From: Haoranjiania flava
GTDB lineage: Bacteria; Bacteroidota; Bacteroidia; Chitinophagales; Chitinophagaceae
Assembly (NCBI RefSeq): GCF_025631005.1
Contig: NZ_JAOTPL010000002.1
Span: 278,982 to 342,981 of the forward strand
DNA: 64,000 nucleotides
Direction of reading: 5' to 3'
How positions within the stretch are numbered: position 1 is the first letter of the stretch; every line of letters starts with the position of its first letter. This document shows, piece after piece, positions 17,026 to 29,327 of the stretch. Both the position numbers and the translations under genes were made by a program. A model generated the notes under the pieces. It was not told where the DNA came from and did not search any database. It worked only from the letters and a program-made list of their open reading frames with translations.

Positions 17026-18513
17026 ATGAACATTCAAATCAAAAAAATAATACTGCTTTTGCTTTCCGTTGTGTTTGTTGCCGGTATCCATAAGGTAAAG
17101 GCACAGGTAGACGACAGCCATTTCATTTATATTCAATCAGAAAACCGTAAGCCATTTTATGTGGTGCTGAATGAGAAACTTTACAGCTCTTCTTCCATAG
17201 GCTATCTCATTATACCCAAATTAAAAAGCGGGACTTACAATTTCAGGTTGGGATTTCCGCAAAATGCAGCGCCTGAACAAAAATTTGTTACTGTTGTAAA
17301 AAACAACGACATCGGTTATTCACTGAAAGAAGTAGACAAAAGCACCTATTCGCTTACAGACCTGCAGACACAGGAAGTCATTGTTGCCAATGGTAAACAG
17401 CCGTCCGGCAATGTAGTTGCTGCAACGCCACCTAAGAAAACGCGGGAAGAGCAGCCGGAAGTAAAGCAGCCGGACCCAGAGCCGGTAGTGGTAGCCACCG
17501 TAGAAGAAAAGCCGGTTGCCGCAGAAGAGCCACCAGTGGTAGCGGCAAACACTACTCCGGTGAAAGAAGAACCTAAATCCAGGACTTTCGGCGATCTCAT
17601 GTCTACCGTAGTGAATGACCCAAACCTTGCAAAACCGGTACAAAAGGAGGCGCCTAAGCCAAAGCGCGATCCTTTTGAAGAGACAAAAATTGTTCGCGCA
17701 GGAGATGAGAAAAAACCTGTAGAAACCCCTGTTGCACAAACAACCGCGCAGCCAGTAGTTGCATCACCAGAGCTGGCAGCGCCTTCAGATACTTATGGCG
17801 TTATCAGAACAGAAGATAAAAATGTAAACAACGGCAGGGAAATGAGTTTTGTATTATTAAGTAATACGTCTACGGATTCTGTAAAAATATTCATTCCTTC
17901 AGATGAGCCGCAGCCGGCAGAAGCTGCTGTAAGTACAAATGCTCCAGTTGCTGTGCAGGCGCCGCCTGCTGAAGAAAAAAAGAAATCCATAGCGTATTTT
18001 GATTATGAGGACCTGGCACAGCAGGCGCCGCCTGCCATTGAAAAAAAGACCAGGCGCAACAGGAATGAACGCTTTATCAAAAAAGAGGAGAAGCAGGCGC
18101 CCCCGGCTAACCAGGTAGAAAATCCTTTCTATACCAATGAGCCAAAAGTTGTTCCCGCAGAAGAAACTGTTGTGCAATCCGCTAAAGTAGTACCAGATGT
18201 TGCATCAGCTAATTACAGCAATTGCTCCGGCGGTGAAATTGCAGACAGGGACTTCAATAAGATTCGCAATAAAATGATCGGCAGGGATAATGATGACGAT
18301 ATGGTGACCACAGCTATGGATATGCTGGGCAAAAAATGTATTACCACAGCCAAAGTAAAAACACTGGCAGGGCTCTTCATTACAGACAACGGGCGTTTAA
18401 GGTTTTTTAAGGCCGTGTATGGCCATGTATCAGACAAGCAAAATTTTGCCGGGCTTGAGTCTCTCATTTACGACAAAGCTAAAAAAGCAGAATTCAGAAA
18501 TTCTGTTAAATAA
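17026..18513 (+). CDS. DUF4476-domain secreted protein
   Basis: A 495-residue exported protein with a signal peptide ending around VKAQV. A beta-rich N-terminal domain (about 25-120, with FIYIQSENRKPFYVVLNE) is followed by a long low-complexity linker rich in Pro, Glu, Val and Ala (about 125-400). The C-terminal 90 residues (GEIADRDFNKIRNKMIG onward) form a DUF4476 helical domain. DUF4476 proteins are common in Bacteroidota and have no proven function; the linker suggests a surface or periplasmic spacer. truA starts 7 bp downstream, so the two are probably co-transcribed. Confidence 0.82.
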   Translation: MNIQIKKIILLLLSVVFVAGIHKVKAQVDDSHFIYIQSENRKPFYVVLNEKLYSSSSIGYLIIPKLKSGTYNFRLGFPQNAAPEQKFVTVVKNNDIGYSLKEVDKSTYSLTDLQTQEVIVANGKQPSGNVVAATPPKKTREEQPEVKQPDPEPVVVATVEEKPVAAEEPPVVAANTTPVKEEPKSRTFGDLMSTVVNDPNLAKPVQKEAPKPKRDPFEETKIVRAGDEKKPVETPVAQTTAQPVVASPELAAPSDTYGVIRTEDKNVNNGREMSFVLLSNTSTDSVKIFIPSDEPQPAEAAVSTNAPVAVQAPPAEEKKKSIAYFDYEDLAQQAPPAIEKKTRRNRNERFIKKEEKQAPPANQVENPFYTNEPKVVPAEETVVQSAKVVPDVASANYSNCSGGEIADRDFNKIRNKMIGRDNDDDMVTTAMDMLGKKCITTAKVKTLAGLFITDNGRLRFFKAVYGHVSDKQNFAGLESLIYDKAKKAEFRNSVK

Positions 18514-18520
18514 TCTTGGT

Positions 18521-19291
18521 TTGAGTCAGCGGTATTTTATAGAAGTATCTTATTTAGGAACGCATTACAACGGCTTCCAGGTGCAACCCAATGCACCTAC
18601 CATACAAGGATCACTACAGCAGGTACTGAAAATTCTATTCAGAAAAGAAATACAGCTTACCGGTTCTTCACGCACCGATGCCGGCGTACACGCATTGCAG
18701 AATTATTTTCATTTTGATACCGACCTGGAATTTGATACCGATAAATATGGTTACAGTATCAATGCTTTACTGCCCTATGATATTGCAGTAAAGCGTATTT
18801 TTAAAGTAGCAGGCTCTGCGCACGCCAGATTTGATGCTGTTTACAGGGAATACAAATACTATATAAGCCGCCATAAAGATCCTTTTCATTTTGATACGGC
18901 TTATAAATACGGGCACGACCTGGATATAAGCGCCTTGAACAAGGCGGCCGCTTTGTTGTTGCAGTACACAGATTTTACTACATTCAGCAAGCTCAATACA
19001 CAGGTATATACCAATAACTGTACTATTACTTTATCGGAGTGGAGCGAGGAAGATGGCATATTGGTATACCATGTACGTTCCAACAGGTTTCTGCGCGGCA
19101 TGGTCAGGGCGCTGGTAGGTACCATGCTCAGGGTAGGCAGGGGCATTATCACGGTAGAAGATTTTAAACATATTATTGAATCTAAAGACTGCGCACAGGC
19201 AGACTTCTCTACGCCCGCTAAAGGATTGTTCCTGGTAAAGGTGGTATATCCTCAGGATTACAATATTGTTGTACCTGCCACAATATCATAG
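18521..19291 (+). CDS. truA: tRNA pseudouridine synthase A
   Basis: The enzyme converts uridines 38-40 of tRNA anticodon arms to pseudouridine. The catalytic Asp lies in the diagnostic SSRTDAGVHAL motif near residue 55, and NRFLRGMVRALVGTML near the C-terminus is typical. The open frame extends upstream into the DUF4476 gene, but TTG 18521 gives the family N-terminus SQRYFIEVSYLGTHYNGFQ and a 256-residue product, so I use that codon. It is the last gene before the rRNA operon promoters. Confidence 0.93.
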   Translation: MSQRYFIEVSYLGTHYNGFQVQPNAPTIQGSLQQVLKILFRKEIQLTGSSRTDAGVHALQNYFHFDTDLEFDTDKYGYSINALLPYDIAVKRIFKVAGSAHARFDAVYREYKYYISRHKDPFHFDTAYKYGHDLDISALNKAAALLLQYTDFTTFSKLNTQVYTNNCTITLSEWSEEDGILVYHVRSNRFLRGMVRALVGTMLRVGRGIITVEDFKHIIESKDCAQADFSTPAKGLFLVKVVYPQDYNIVVPATIS

Positions 19292-19369
19292 TATTGCATA
19301 CGGGCACATTAAACCTTTTAGACCTGTCTCCATCCAATCATCTCCGCGTTTAAAAATTTAAAAGATTTC

Positions 19370-19400
19370 TTTGGCGGCAATAAAAAAACAAGTATCTTTG
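19370..19400 (+). promoter_or_regulatory. Upstream promoter P0 of the rRNA region
   Basis: TTTG at 19370-19373 and TATCTTTG at 19393-19400 are separated by 19 nt, a perfect Bacteroidota promoter. Unlike P1-P5 it is not followed by the GCACTCCC initial-transcript motif, so it may be an older or differently used start. Confidence 0.6.
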
Positions 19401-19505
19401 TCGGCCGCACAGGCGGGTAAGTTCTCTGAAAAATTTGCTTGGAAATTATGCTGAATAAATAAAAAATTATTCTGAATAAAAATTAGGAAATACAAAAAAA
19501 GAGAT

Positions 19506-19928
19506 TATCTTTGCACTCCCAAAACAAAGGGTACAGTTCTTGACAAAGCATCGCTAAATAAAATCTGAATAAATTAAAACAAATATTTTGCCAGGATTTA
19601 AAAAGTGATTATCTTTGCACTCCCAAACGAAAAAGGGGTATAGTTCTTAAAAACAAGGTCATTTAAACGGATAAAAAATCTAAATAAAAATTTGTTTAGA
19701 AACATTAAATTGACTATCTTTGCACTCCGAAAAAACGGTGCAGTTCTAAAGAAATTATGATTGAAAATTTTTGAAAAAATAAATCAAAAAATTTGTCAGA
19801 ATCAAAAAAGTGATTATCTTTGCACTCCCAAATTAGAAACGGATACAGTTCTTAAAAAATACGGTCACAAAAAAATACAAAAAATTTAAAAATAAATTTT
19901 GTCAGAATTAAAAAAGTGACTATCTTTG
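19506..19928 (+). promoter_or_regulatory. Array of five tandem rRNA promoters P1-P5
   Basis: Five TATCTTTG -7 elements lie at 19506, 19610, 19715, 19815 and 19921, a spacing of 100-106 bp. P2-P5 have TTTG 19-20 nt upstream (19587, 19691, 19792, 19898); P1 has a weak -33. P1-P4 are followed by GCACTCC and then a conserved ACAGTTCT-type box. All point into the 16S gene. The spacing is close to ten helical turns, which would place the promoters on the same DNA face. Confidence 0.85.
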
Positions 19929-20037
19929 CAACCCCAATTGAAGCAGCGGGTTATAAGATTCTTAAATGTTTAATAGTTCAGCTATTGATCGCCGCTCGAA
20001 ACGGCAGCATTTACAAGTTTCAATACACATTGAAATA

Positions 20038-20050
20038 AGCTCTTTGAAAG
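20038..20050 (+). promoter_or_regulatory. boxA-like antitermination site in the rRNA leader
   Basis: AGCTCTTTGAAAG in the 16S leader resembles the bacterial boxA signal that loads the Nus antitermination complex. A sister site, AGTTCTTTGACA, lies in the 23S leader at 22232-22243, as is usual for rRNA operons. Confidence 0.6.
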
Positions 20051-20161
20051 ATTAGGAAATAACAGTAAGGAAACAACTTGAGTATGTTATAAAAATAATA
20101 CACAATTTGACACCTAAAATACTTTGAAGTAATTTTAGTCACGGTCAAAACAATTCATTTA

Positions 20162-21689
<1,528 letters not shown>

Positions 21690-21840
21690 TAGAGTAACTT
21701 AATCAAGTTATTACTGTTGTTTTCTTTTCTTTTAAAATTATTAAAGTTCTTTGTTTGTATGGCTCTAAAATGCCAAAGTTGGCTACGGCATTCGTTTGTC
21801 ATCAGAATTGTCGAATTTACAAATTGGCAAATTAGTTGAC

Positions 21841-21914
21841 AGTCTCGTAGCTCAGTTGGTTAGAGCGCTACACTGATAATGTAGAGGTCCCCAGTTCAAA
21901 TCTGGGCGGGACTA
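21841..21914 (+). tRNA. tRNA-Ile (GAT)
   Basis: A 74-nt cloverleaf: acceptor AGTCTCG pairs with CGGGACT, anticodon stem CTACA/TGTAG encloses loop CTGATAA with anticodon GAT, and the T-arm has GTTCAAATC. It lies in the 16S-23S spacer, its normal position. Confidence 0.97.
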
Positions 21915-21916
21915 CT

Positions 21917-21988
21917 CAATAATTGACAATTGAAAGTTGATGATTGACAATTCAAATATTGTTCATTGTCAATTATCCGTTATCAATT
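21917..21988. repeat. TTGACAATT short repeats in the rRNA spacer
   Basis: ATTGACAATTGAAAGT, ATTGACAATTCAAAT and the reverse-oriented ATTGTCAATTATC follow one another between the two tRNA genes. A related cluster lies at 63299-63355 after accC. They form imperfect hairpins and look like a dispersed short repeat family. Confidence 0.6.
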
Positions 21989-21994
21989 AAATTT

Positions 21995-22068
21995 GGGGGG
22001 TTAGCTCAGTTGGCTAGAGCATCTGCCTTGCACGCAGAGGGTCATCGGTTCGACTCCGATATCCTCCA
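21995..22068 (+). tRNA. tRNA-Ala (TGC)
   Basis: A 74-nt cloverleaf: acceptor GGGGGGT pairs with ATCCTCC (two G-T wobbles), and anticodon loop CTTGCAC gives anticodon TGC. It sits between tRNA-Ile and the 23S gene. Confidence 0.97.
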
Positions 22069-22317
22069 CATAAATCAAAAAAAAATATAATCAACAGCAG
22101 TGGCCGTTGATTATACATCAGTTCTTAAAATATAATGTTCGCATCATGGCGTAAAGGATCATAACCTTAAACATTACAGTTTCAATCTTTAAGTGATTGC
22201 CGGTATAAATTGGCTTTCATTGATTGAAAAAAGTTCTTTGACATATTGGGAAAGCGAAATCAAAAAGAGTAACAATAACAATAGTGGTGGTAACATCACT
22301 ACAATTTCTAAATTTTT

Positions 22318-25118
<2,801 letters not shown>

Positions 25119-25213
25119 TTTTTTTATTTTTCAATCGAAAAATATACAACTCCTATGTGAGCTTTTCCAATATGACCTTATTTTTTAAAACGTAACCGTT
25201 TTAATTACCTTTT

Positions 25214-25326
<113 letters not shown>

Positions 25327-25334
25327 TTCATTTT

Positions 25335-25374
25335 AAAAGCCTTGTAGATTTTTTTTCTGCAAGGCTTTTTTTTT
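25335..25374 (+). terminator. Terminator of the rRNA operon
   Basis: AAAAGCCTTG pairs with CAAGGCTTTT, followed by a T-run. It lies 8 bp after the 5S gene and just beyond the stop of a small minus-strand open frame, so it may end transcription from both sides. Confidence 0.85.
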
Positions 25375-25378
25375 GCTA

Positions 25379-25633
25379 TTACATTTCTGCTGAAATCCAG
25401 TCTTTGCCGTGACCTTTTAAAGATATTACATATATTTTTGAAACAATAACCTTCTTAGCCTTACTGCTGGTAACAATTATAAAAAGGTGCGCAGATTTCG
25501 ACCTATAAATCACTTTTATTTCTACTGGTGCTACGGCATGTTGCTGATTTCTCCACAAAAACCCCGAACAGCTTATTTCACCTGTGAATGCATTAAGCAT
25601 TGTACAGATACCCGCCGGCAACATAATGAACAT
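25379..25633 (-). CDS. Small hypothetical protein, 84 residues
   Basis: I do not recognise this protein. The reading frame uses the same codons as the neighbouring genes, has an N-terminal hydrophobic stretch (FIMLPAGICTML) and a mixed beta-type body (VEIKVIYRSKSAHLFIIV). It ends next to the rRNA terminator. It could be an intact small gene or a remnant, as the next 600 bp hold a decayed gene. Confidence is low. Confidence 0.35.
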   Translation of the reverse strand: MFIMLPAGICTMLNAFTGEISCSGFLWRNQQHAVAPVEIKVIYRSKSAHLFIIVTSSKAKKVIVSKIYVISLKGHGKDWISAEM

Positions 25634-25733
25634 GATGTTGGAATCAATAATAAAATCCTATAAAATGTAGCGGTACTGTTTACACACTTTAGTGCCGATG
25701 TATTATGTTGTAGTTTATTTTTTTAAAATATCA

Positions 25734-26213
25734 ATGCAATTACCTTACGCCACCGTTGCACGGAAGGTTATAATGCTTTACTAAGTATATATTTCTATTA
25801 GGCACGACAGGGGGAAAGTCACTTTCTTTGCTGCACATTGTATATCTAAGAATATTAGCAGGTAAACGGCTGTCCGTATTGTGTAGAATTGCATTGGGAA
25901 AGGTGCCATAAAAGAAGGCGTTGATTCAAGAATTAAATGCTGTTGAGGTTTGGCGACATATGCCTTTTTTAGATGATAAAGAAAAAGCAGCGTTAGCGCT
26001 TGCAGCAGCCGTTGCGCTTTTAAAAGATCAGCAGATATCCGGAGATGTATATGATTGGGCAACAGTTTTTTAGCGAAAAAGAAATGGTTGATCTCACTTT
26101 TTGCTATAGCGCATATCAATATGCTAAAGCGCGCGGCTATTACGTTTCATAAGCTACATGGGAAAATAAATTTCTTTAATAAAACCGCTGTATATCTGTT
26201 TACAGGCCAATAA
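25734..26213 (+). pseudogene. AhpD/carboxymuconolactone decarboxylase-like pseudogene
   Basis: Pieces of one AhpD-family protein lie in order on the plus strand but in changing frames: MQLPYATVAR (from 25734), GYNALLSIYFY (25766), SLLHIVYLRI (25828), VNGCPYCVELHWE (25862), KEGVDSRIK (25911), AVEVWRHMPFLDDKEKAALA (25939), SEKEMVDLTF (26072) and FAIAHINMLKRAAITFH (26100). The CPYC pair is the redox-active CxxC of the family. At least six frame changes are needed to join them, so the gene is dead. It lies between the rRNA operon and the SulP gene. Confidence 0.82.
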
Positions 26214-26260
26214 AAAAGCAGTGAATAATTTAGGGTATTTTGCCGCAGGCACAGAAAAGA

Positions 26261-27829
26261 TCAATGCAATTTATCGGGGACAATGGTATCAACATACGGC
26301 ACATTGATCAATTTCAGTTCTATGTGTTTATTGTATGCTTTTAAACGGTAATCATGAATAATCTCCAATATATCATGATCTATATACACTACACCTGTGC
26401 CTATGATTTCTACAACTGAATATGCAGGAATATTGTCTAATTCATCCATTAATTTTTTCTTGTTTAAGAAACTGACATTCATGGCAAGGTCTATCCGGTA
26501 AGTGGTAATGCCGAGTTTCACAAAGCTTTCTGTGGTGTAGCCCGCACGGTAAGTATGTTTCACAATAAAATATACAGAGTAAGCTATACCTATAAGCACA
26601 CCTATCAAAATGTCGGAAAACAAAATGGCGCCCACGGTAATCAGGAAGGGATAAAACTGTTCGCGTCCGCTGCGGAAAGTATGGATAAATAATTTTGGTT
26701 TGGCCAGGTTGTAACCCGTCCTGATCAGGATCACAGCCAGTACACAATAAGGAATACGGTTTATAAGCGGCACTGCAAACAATATGGCCAGCACCAGCCA
26801 AACGCCGTGCGCTATGGTAGAAAATTTTGTTTTGCCGCCGGCTTCCACGTTGGCAGAACTCCTGACGATAACGGCTGTGATGGGTATGCCACCCAAAAGC
26901 CCGCTGATAAAGTTTCCTGTGCCCTGCGCTACCAGTTCCCTGTTTTGCGGAGAAATGCGGTTGTACGGGTCTAATTTATCTATAGCTTCAATGCTGAGCA
27001 AGGTTTCAAGTGTAGCTACAAAGCAAATCACCACTGCATTTTTCCAGATAGCTGTGTCGGTAAACAATGCGCTGAACTGCGGAAACCTGATCTCTGAAAA
27101 AATATTACCGGGTATATTTACAAATTGTGACGGTTTAAGCTGGAATTGCGGCAGGAACATTTCCAACAGGTAAGCCAGGCATACGCCGAAAACTACGGTA
27201 ATAAATGAAGTAGGGATGAAAGATATTTTTCTGGAAAAGAATTTTCTCCATAAAATAAGCAATACAAGCGAGCTGGCTGCAATCAGTAGTGCACCGACAG
27301 ATACGCTGTTGGCAAAATCCACTATGCCGCTGAAGCCTGATTTAAAAGTAAAGATATTGAAAAGCTGTTTTGTCCAGAAGTCAGGCCTGTCATAGCCCAG
27401 CAGTAAAGGGATCTGTTTAGAGATAAGAATAATGCCTATCGCTGCCAGCATGCCTTTGATCACTGCCGAAGGAATAAAATGTGTAAAGCCCCCCAATTTG
27501 AATATTCCCAGCATGATTTGTAACATGCCCGCGATGGATACGCTCAGGAAGAAAATTTCTAAAGCGCCCAGCTCTGTAATGGCTGCAGCGCAGATGGCCG
27601 TTAAGCCCGCCGCAGGGCCGCTCACGCTCAGTTGCGAACCGCTGATGAAACCAATTAAAATGCCGCCTATAATGCCTGCTATGAGTCCTGAGTAAACAGG
27701 CGTATTCGATGCTAATGATACGCCCAGGCAGAGTGGAAGTGCTACAAAAAAAACGCTTATGCTGGCTCTGAAATCGTGTTTGACAAAAGTATTTAAATAG
27801 AATTGTGTTCTCCGGTTAAATATTTCCAT
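26261..27829 (-). CDS. SulP-family anion transporter
   Basis: A 522-residue inner-membrane transporter with about ten or more hydrophobic helices and a short C-terminal STAS-like domain (from about residue 435, with YSVVEIIGTGVVYIDHDILE). The SulP signature appears early as VALPLCLGVSLASNTPVYSGLIAGI and later as the LLGGIPITAVIVRSSANVEAGGKTK segment. Family members carry sulfate, bicarbonate or other anions; bacterial relatives of this shape are often bicarbonate or sulfate carriers, and the substrate cannot be fixed here. No carbonic anhydrase gene is adjacent. Confidence 0.88.
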   Translation of the reverse strand: MEIFNRRTQFYLNTFVKHDFRASISVFFVALPLCLGVSLASNTPVYSGLIAGIIGGILIGFISGSQLSVSGPAAGLTAICAAAITELGALEIFFLSVSIAGMLQIMLGIFKLGGFTHFIPSAVIKGMLAAIGIILISKQIPLLLGYDRPDFWTKQLFNIFTFKSGFSGIVDFANSVSVGALLIAASSLVLLILWRKFFSRKISFIPTSFITVVFGVCLAYLLEMFLPQFQLKPSQFVNIPGNIFSEIRFPQFSALFTDTAIWKNAVVICFVATLETLLSIEAIDKLDPYNRISPQNRELVAQGTGNFISGLLGGIPITAVIVRSSANVEAGGKTKFSTIAHGVWLVLAILFAVPLINRIPYCVLAVILIRTGYNLAKPKLFIHTFRSGREQFYPFLITVGAILFSDILIGVLIGIAYSVYFIVKHTYRAGYTTESFVKLGITTYRIDLAMNVSFLNKKKLMDELDNIPAYSVVEIIGTGVVYIDHDILEIIHDYRLKAYNKHIELKLINVPYVDTIVPDKLH

Positions 27830-27883
27830 GGCAGGGCAAAGGTCCTGAAAAATTAAGAATTAATAGTATGTTTTTGCTCATAT

Positions 27884-28717
27884 TCACACACTGCCATTGA
27901 ATTTGCTTACAAGCCGCACTGCCTGCACAGCTTCTTTTACATCGTGCACGCGCAGGATATTTGTTCCTTTCTGTAGGGCAATGGTGTTTAAAACAGTGGT
28001 TCCGTTCAGGGCTTCTTCTACGGGAATGCCGAGAGTTTTATAGATCATGGATTTTCTTGAAATACCCGTAAGTATTGGTTTTCCCAGGATGCTGAATACG
28101 CCGGAATTGTTGAGCAGCTCAAAATTATGTTCCCTGGTTTTTGCAAAGCCGTAGCCCGGGTCCAGTACAATGTCGTTGATGCCTGCCTGCAGGCACTTAT
28201 CTATTCTTTCAATAAAATAATCCATTACTTCGCGGGTGATGTTTTCATAAGCGGCAAGGCTTTGCATGGTTTGCGGTGTGCCGCGCATGTGCATGGCAAT
28301 GTAGGGGGCGCCGAGCCTGCCGGCTGTTGAGAGCATTAGTTTATCAAAGTGTCCTGCTGAAATATCATTTACAATGGCTGCGCCCGCTTGCAGGGCGGAT
28401 TCAGCTACGCCTGCATAAAATGTATCTATTGAAAGAATGGCGTCAGGAAAGGCTGTGAGAATGGCTTCAATGGCAGGCATCACGCGCTTCAGCTCTTCTT
28501 CTGCAGACAATAATTTACTCTTTGGTGAAGTGCTTTGGCCGCCGACATCCAGTATGGAAGCGCCTTCAGCCAGCATCTTTCCGGCAAGCTCTACCGCATC
28601 GTCTACGCCTGACTTGCGGCTGCCTGCGTAAAAAGACTCATTGGTAATGTTGATGATGCCCATCACCACCGGCTTCTCCAGCGATAGTAATCTTCCCCTG
28701 CAATTGATACTGCGCAT
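27884..28717 (-). CDS. folP: Dihydropteroate synthase
   Basis: This 277-residue TIM-barrel enzyme joins p-aminobenzoate to the pterin pyrophosphate in folate synthesis. Expected marks are MGIINITNESFY, LSIDTF, NDISAG, LDPGYGFAKTREHN, GISRKSMI and RVHDV. The loop that is usually STRPG reads STSPKSK, so the usual Arg is replaced by Ser and the Pro-Gly pair is changed. The gene is divergent from the DUF1599 gene with only 38 bp between starts and shares a palindromic promoter with it. Confidence 0.93.
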   Translation of the reverse strand: MRSINCRGRLLSLEKPVVMGIINITNESFYAGSRKSGVDDAVELAGKMLAEGASILDVGGQSTSPKSKLLSAEEELKRVMPAIEAILTAFPDAILSIDTFYAGVAESALQAGAAIVNDISAGHFDKLMLSTAGRLGAPYIAMHMRGTPQTMQSLAAYENITREVMDYFIERIDKCLQAGINDIVLDPGYGFAKTREHNFELLNNSGVFSILGKPILTGISRKSMIYKTLGIPVEEALNGTTVLNTIALQKGTNILRVHDVKEAVQAVRLVSKFNGSV

Positions 28718-28724
28718 TTTTTGT

Positions 28725-28740
28725 TATTTTTGCAAAAATA
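28725..28740. promoter_or_regulatory. Palindromic divergent promoter of folP and the DUF1599 gene
   Basis: TATTTTTG on the plus strand abuts its exact complement CAAAAATA, making a 16-bp palindrome with a -7 element facing each way. The DUF1599 ATG lies 15 bp to the right and the folP ATG 7 bp to the left. Clear -33 boxes are not seen. Confidence 0.55.
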
Positions 28741-28755
28741 AATGTATTTTAATTT

Positions 28756-29301
28756 ATGTCCGATACATCGCAGCAGTACGATAAAGCCGTAGATGCTTGT
28801 AAAGATATTTTTCTGAAAAAAACCAAAGATTACGGCACATCGTGGCGTGTATTGAGAACCATCTCTGTTGTTGACCAGATATTCATCAAAGCTTTGCGCA
28901 TCCGGAATATCCAGGAACTGAAAACACAGAAAGTAGGCGATGATATCATCAGCGAATTTAAGGGCATCATCAACTATGGCGTTATCGGCCTGATACAGTT
29001 AAAGCTTGATAATCCCACGGTGGAAGAATTATCATTGCAGCAGGCTGAGGAAATGTACAATGAACAGGTAGCCTTTGCCAAAGATGTGATGATGTCTAAA
29101 AACCACGATTACGGCGAGGCATGGCGCGATATGCAGCAGGAAAGTTTTACAGACCTGATCATTGTAAAGCTCTTGCGCATTAAACAGATACGGAACAACG
29201 ACGGTAAAACCCTCATCAGCGAAGGCATTGACGCAAACTACGTAGACATTATCAATTATGCGTTGTTTGCGCTGATCATGGATGCAGAAAGCAAGGGATA
29301 A
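28756..29301 (+). CDS. DUF1599-domain protein
   Basis: A 181-residue cytoplasmic protein made of two similar halves: KKTKDYGTSWRVLR near residue 21 and SKNHDYGEAWRDMQ near 113 mark the repeated motif, and each is followed by IFIKALRIRNIQ or IIVKLLRIKQIRN and a closing INYG/INYA helix. This is the Bacteroidota DUF1599 family, of unknown function; the repeated Asp-Tyr-Gly motif and helices recall nucleotide-handling all-alpha folds, but that is inference. A DoxX gene follows within 26 bp. Confidence 0.88.
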   Translation: MSDTSQQYDKAVDACKDIFLKKTKDYGTSWRVLRTISVVDQIFIKALRIRNIQELKTQKVGDDIISEFKGIINYGVIGLIQLKLDNPTVEELSLQQAEEMYNEQVAFAKDVMMSKNHDYGEAWRDMQQESFTDLIIVKLLRIKQIRNNDGKTLISEGIDANYVDIINYALFALIMDAESKG

Positions 29302-29327
29302 TTTTCATTTCTAAAACGGCTTTGATT

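Noticed and set aside
19500..19930. Possible CRISPR or coding repeat upstream of 16S
   Set aside because: The repeats are promoter elements with correct -33/-7 spacing pointing into the rRNA operon.
25781..26119. 112-codon minus-strand open frame
   Set aside because: The plus strand of the same bases holds the readable AhpD-like pseudogene, so this frame is a shadow.
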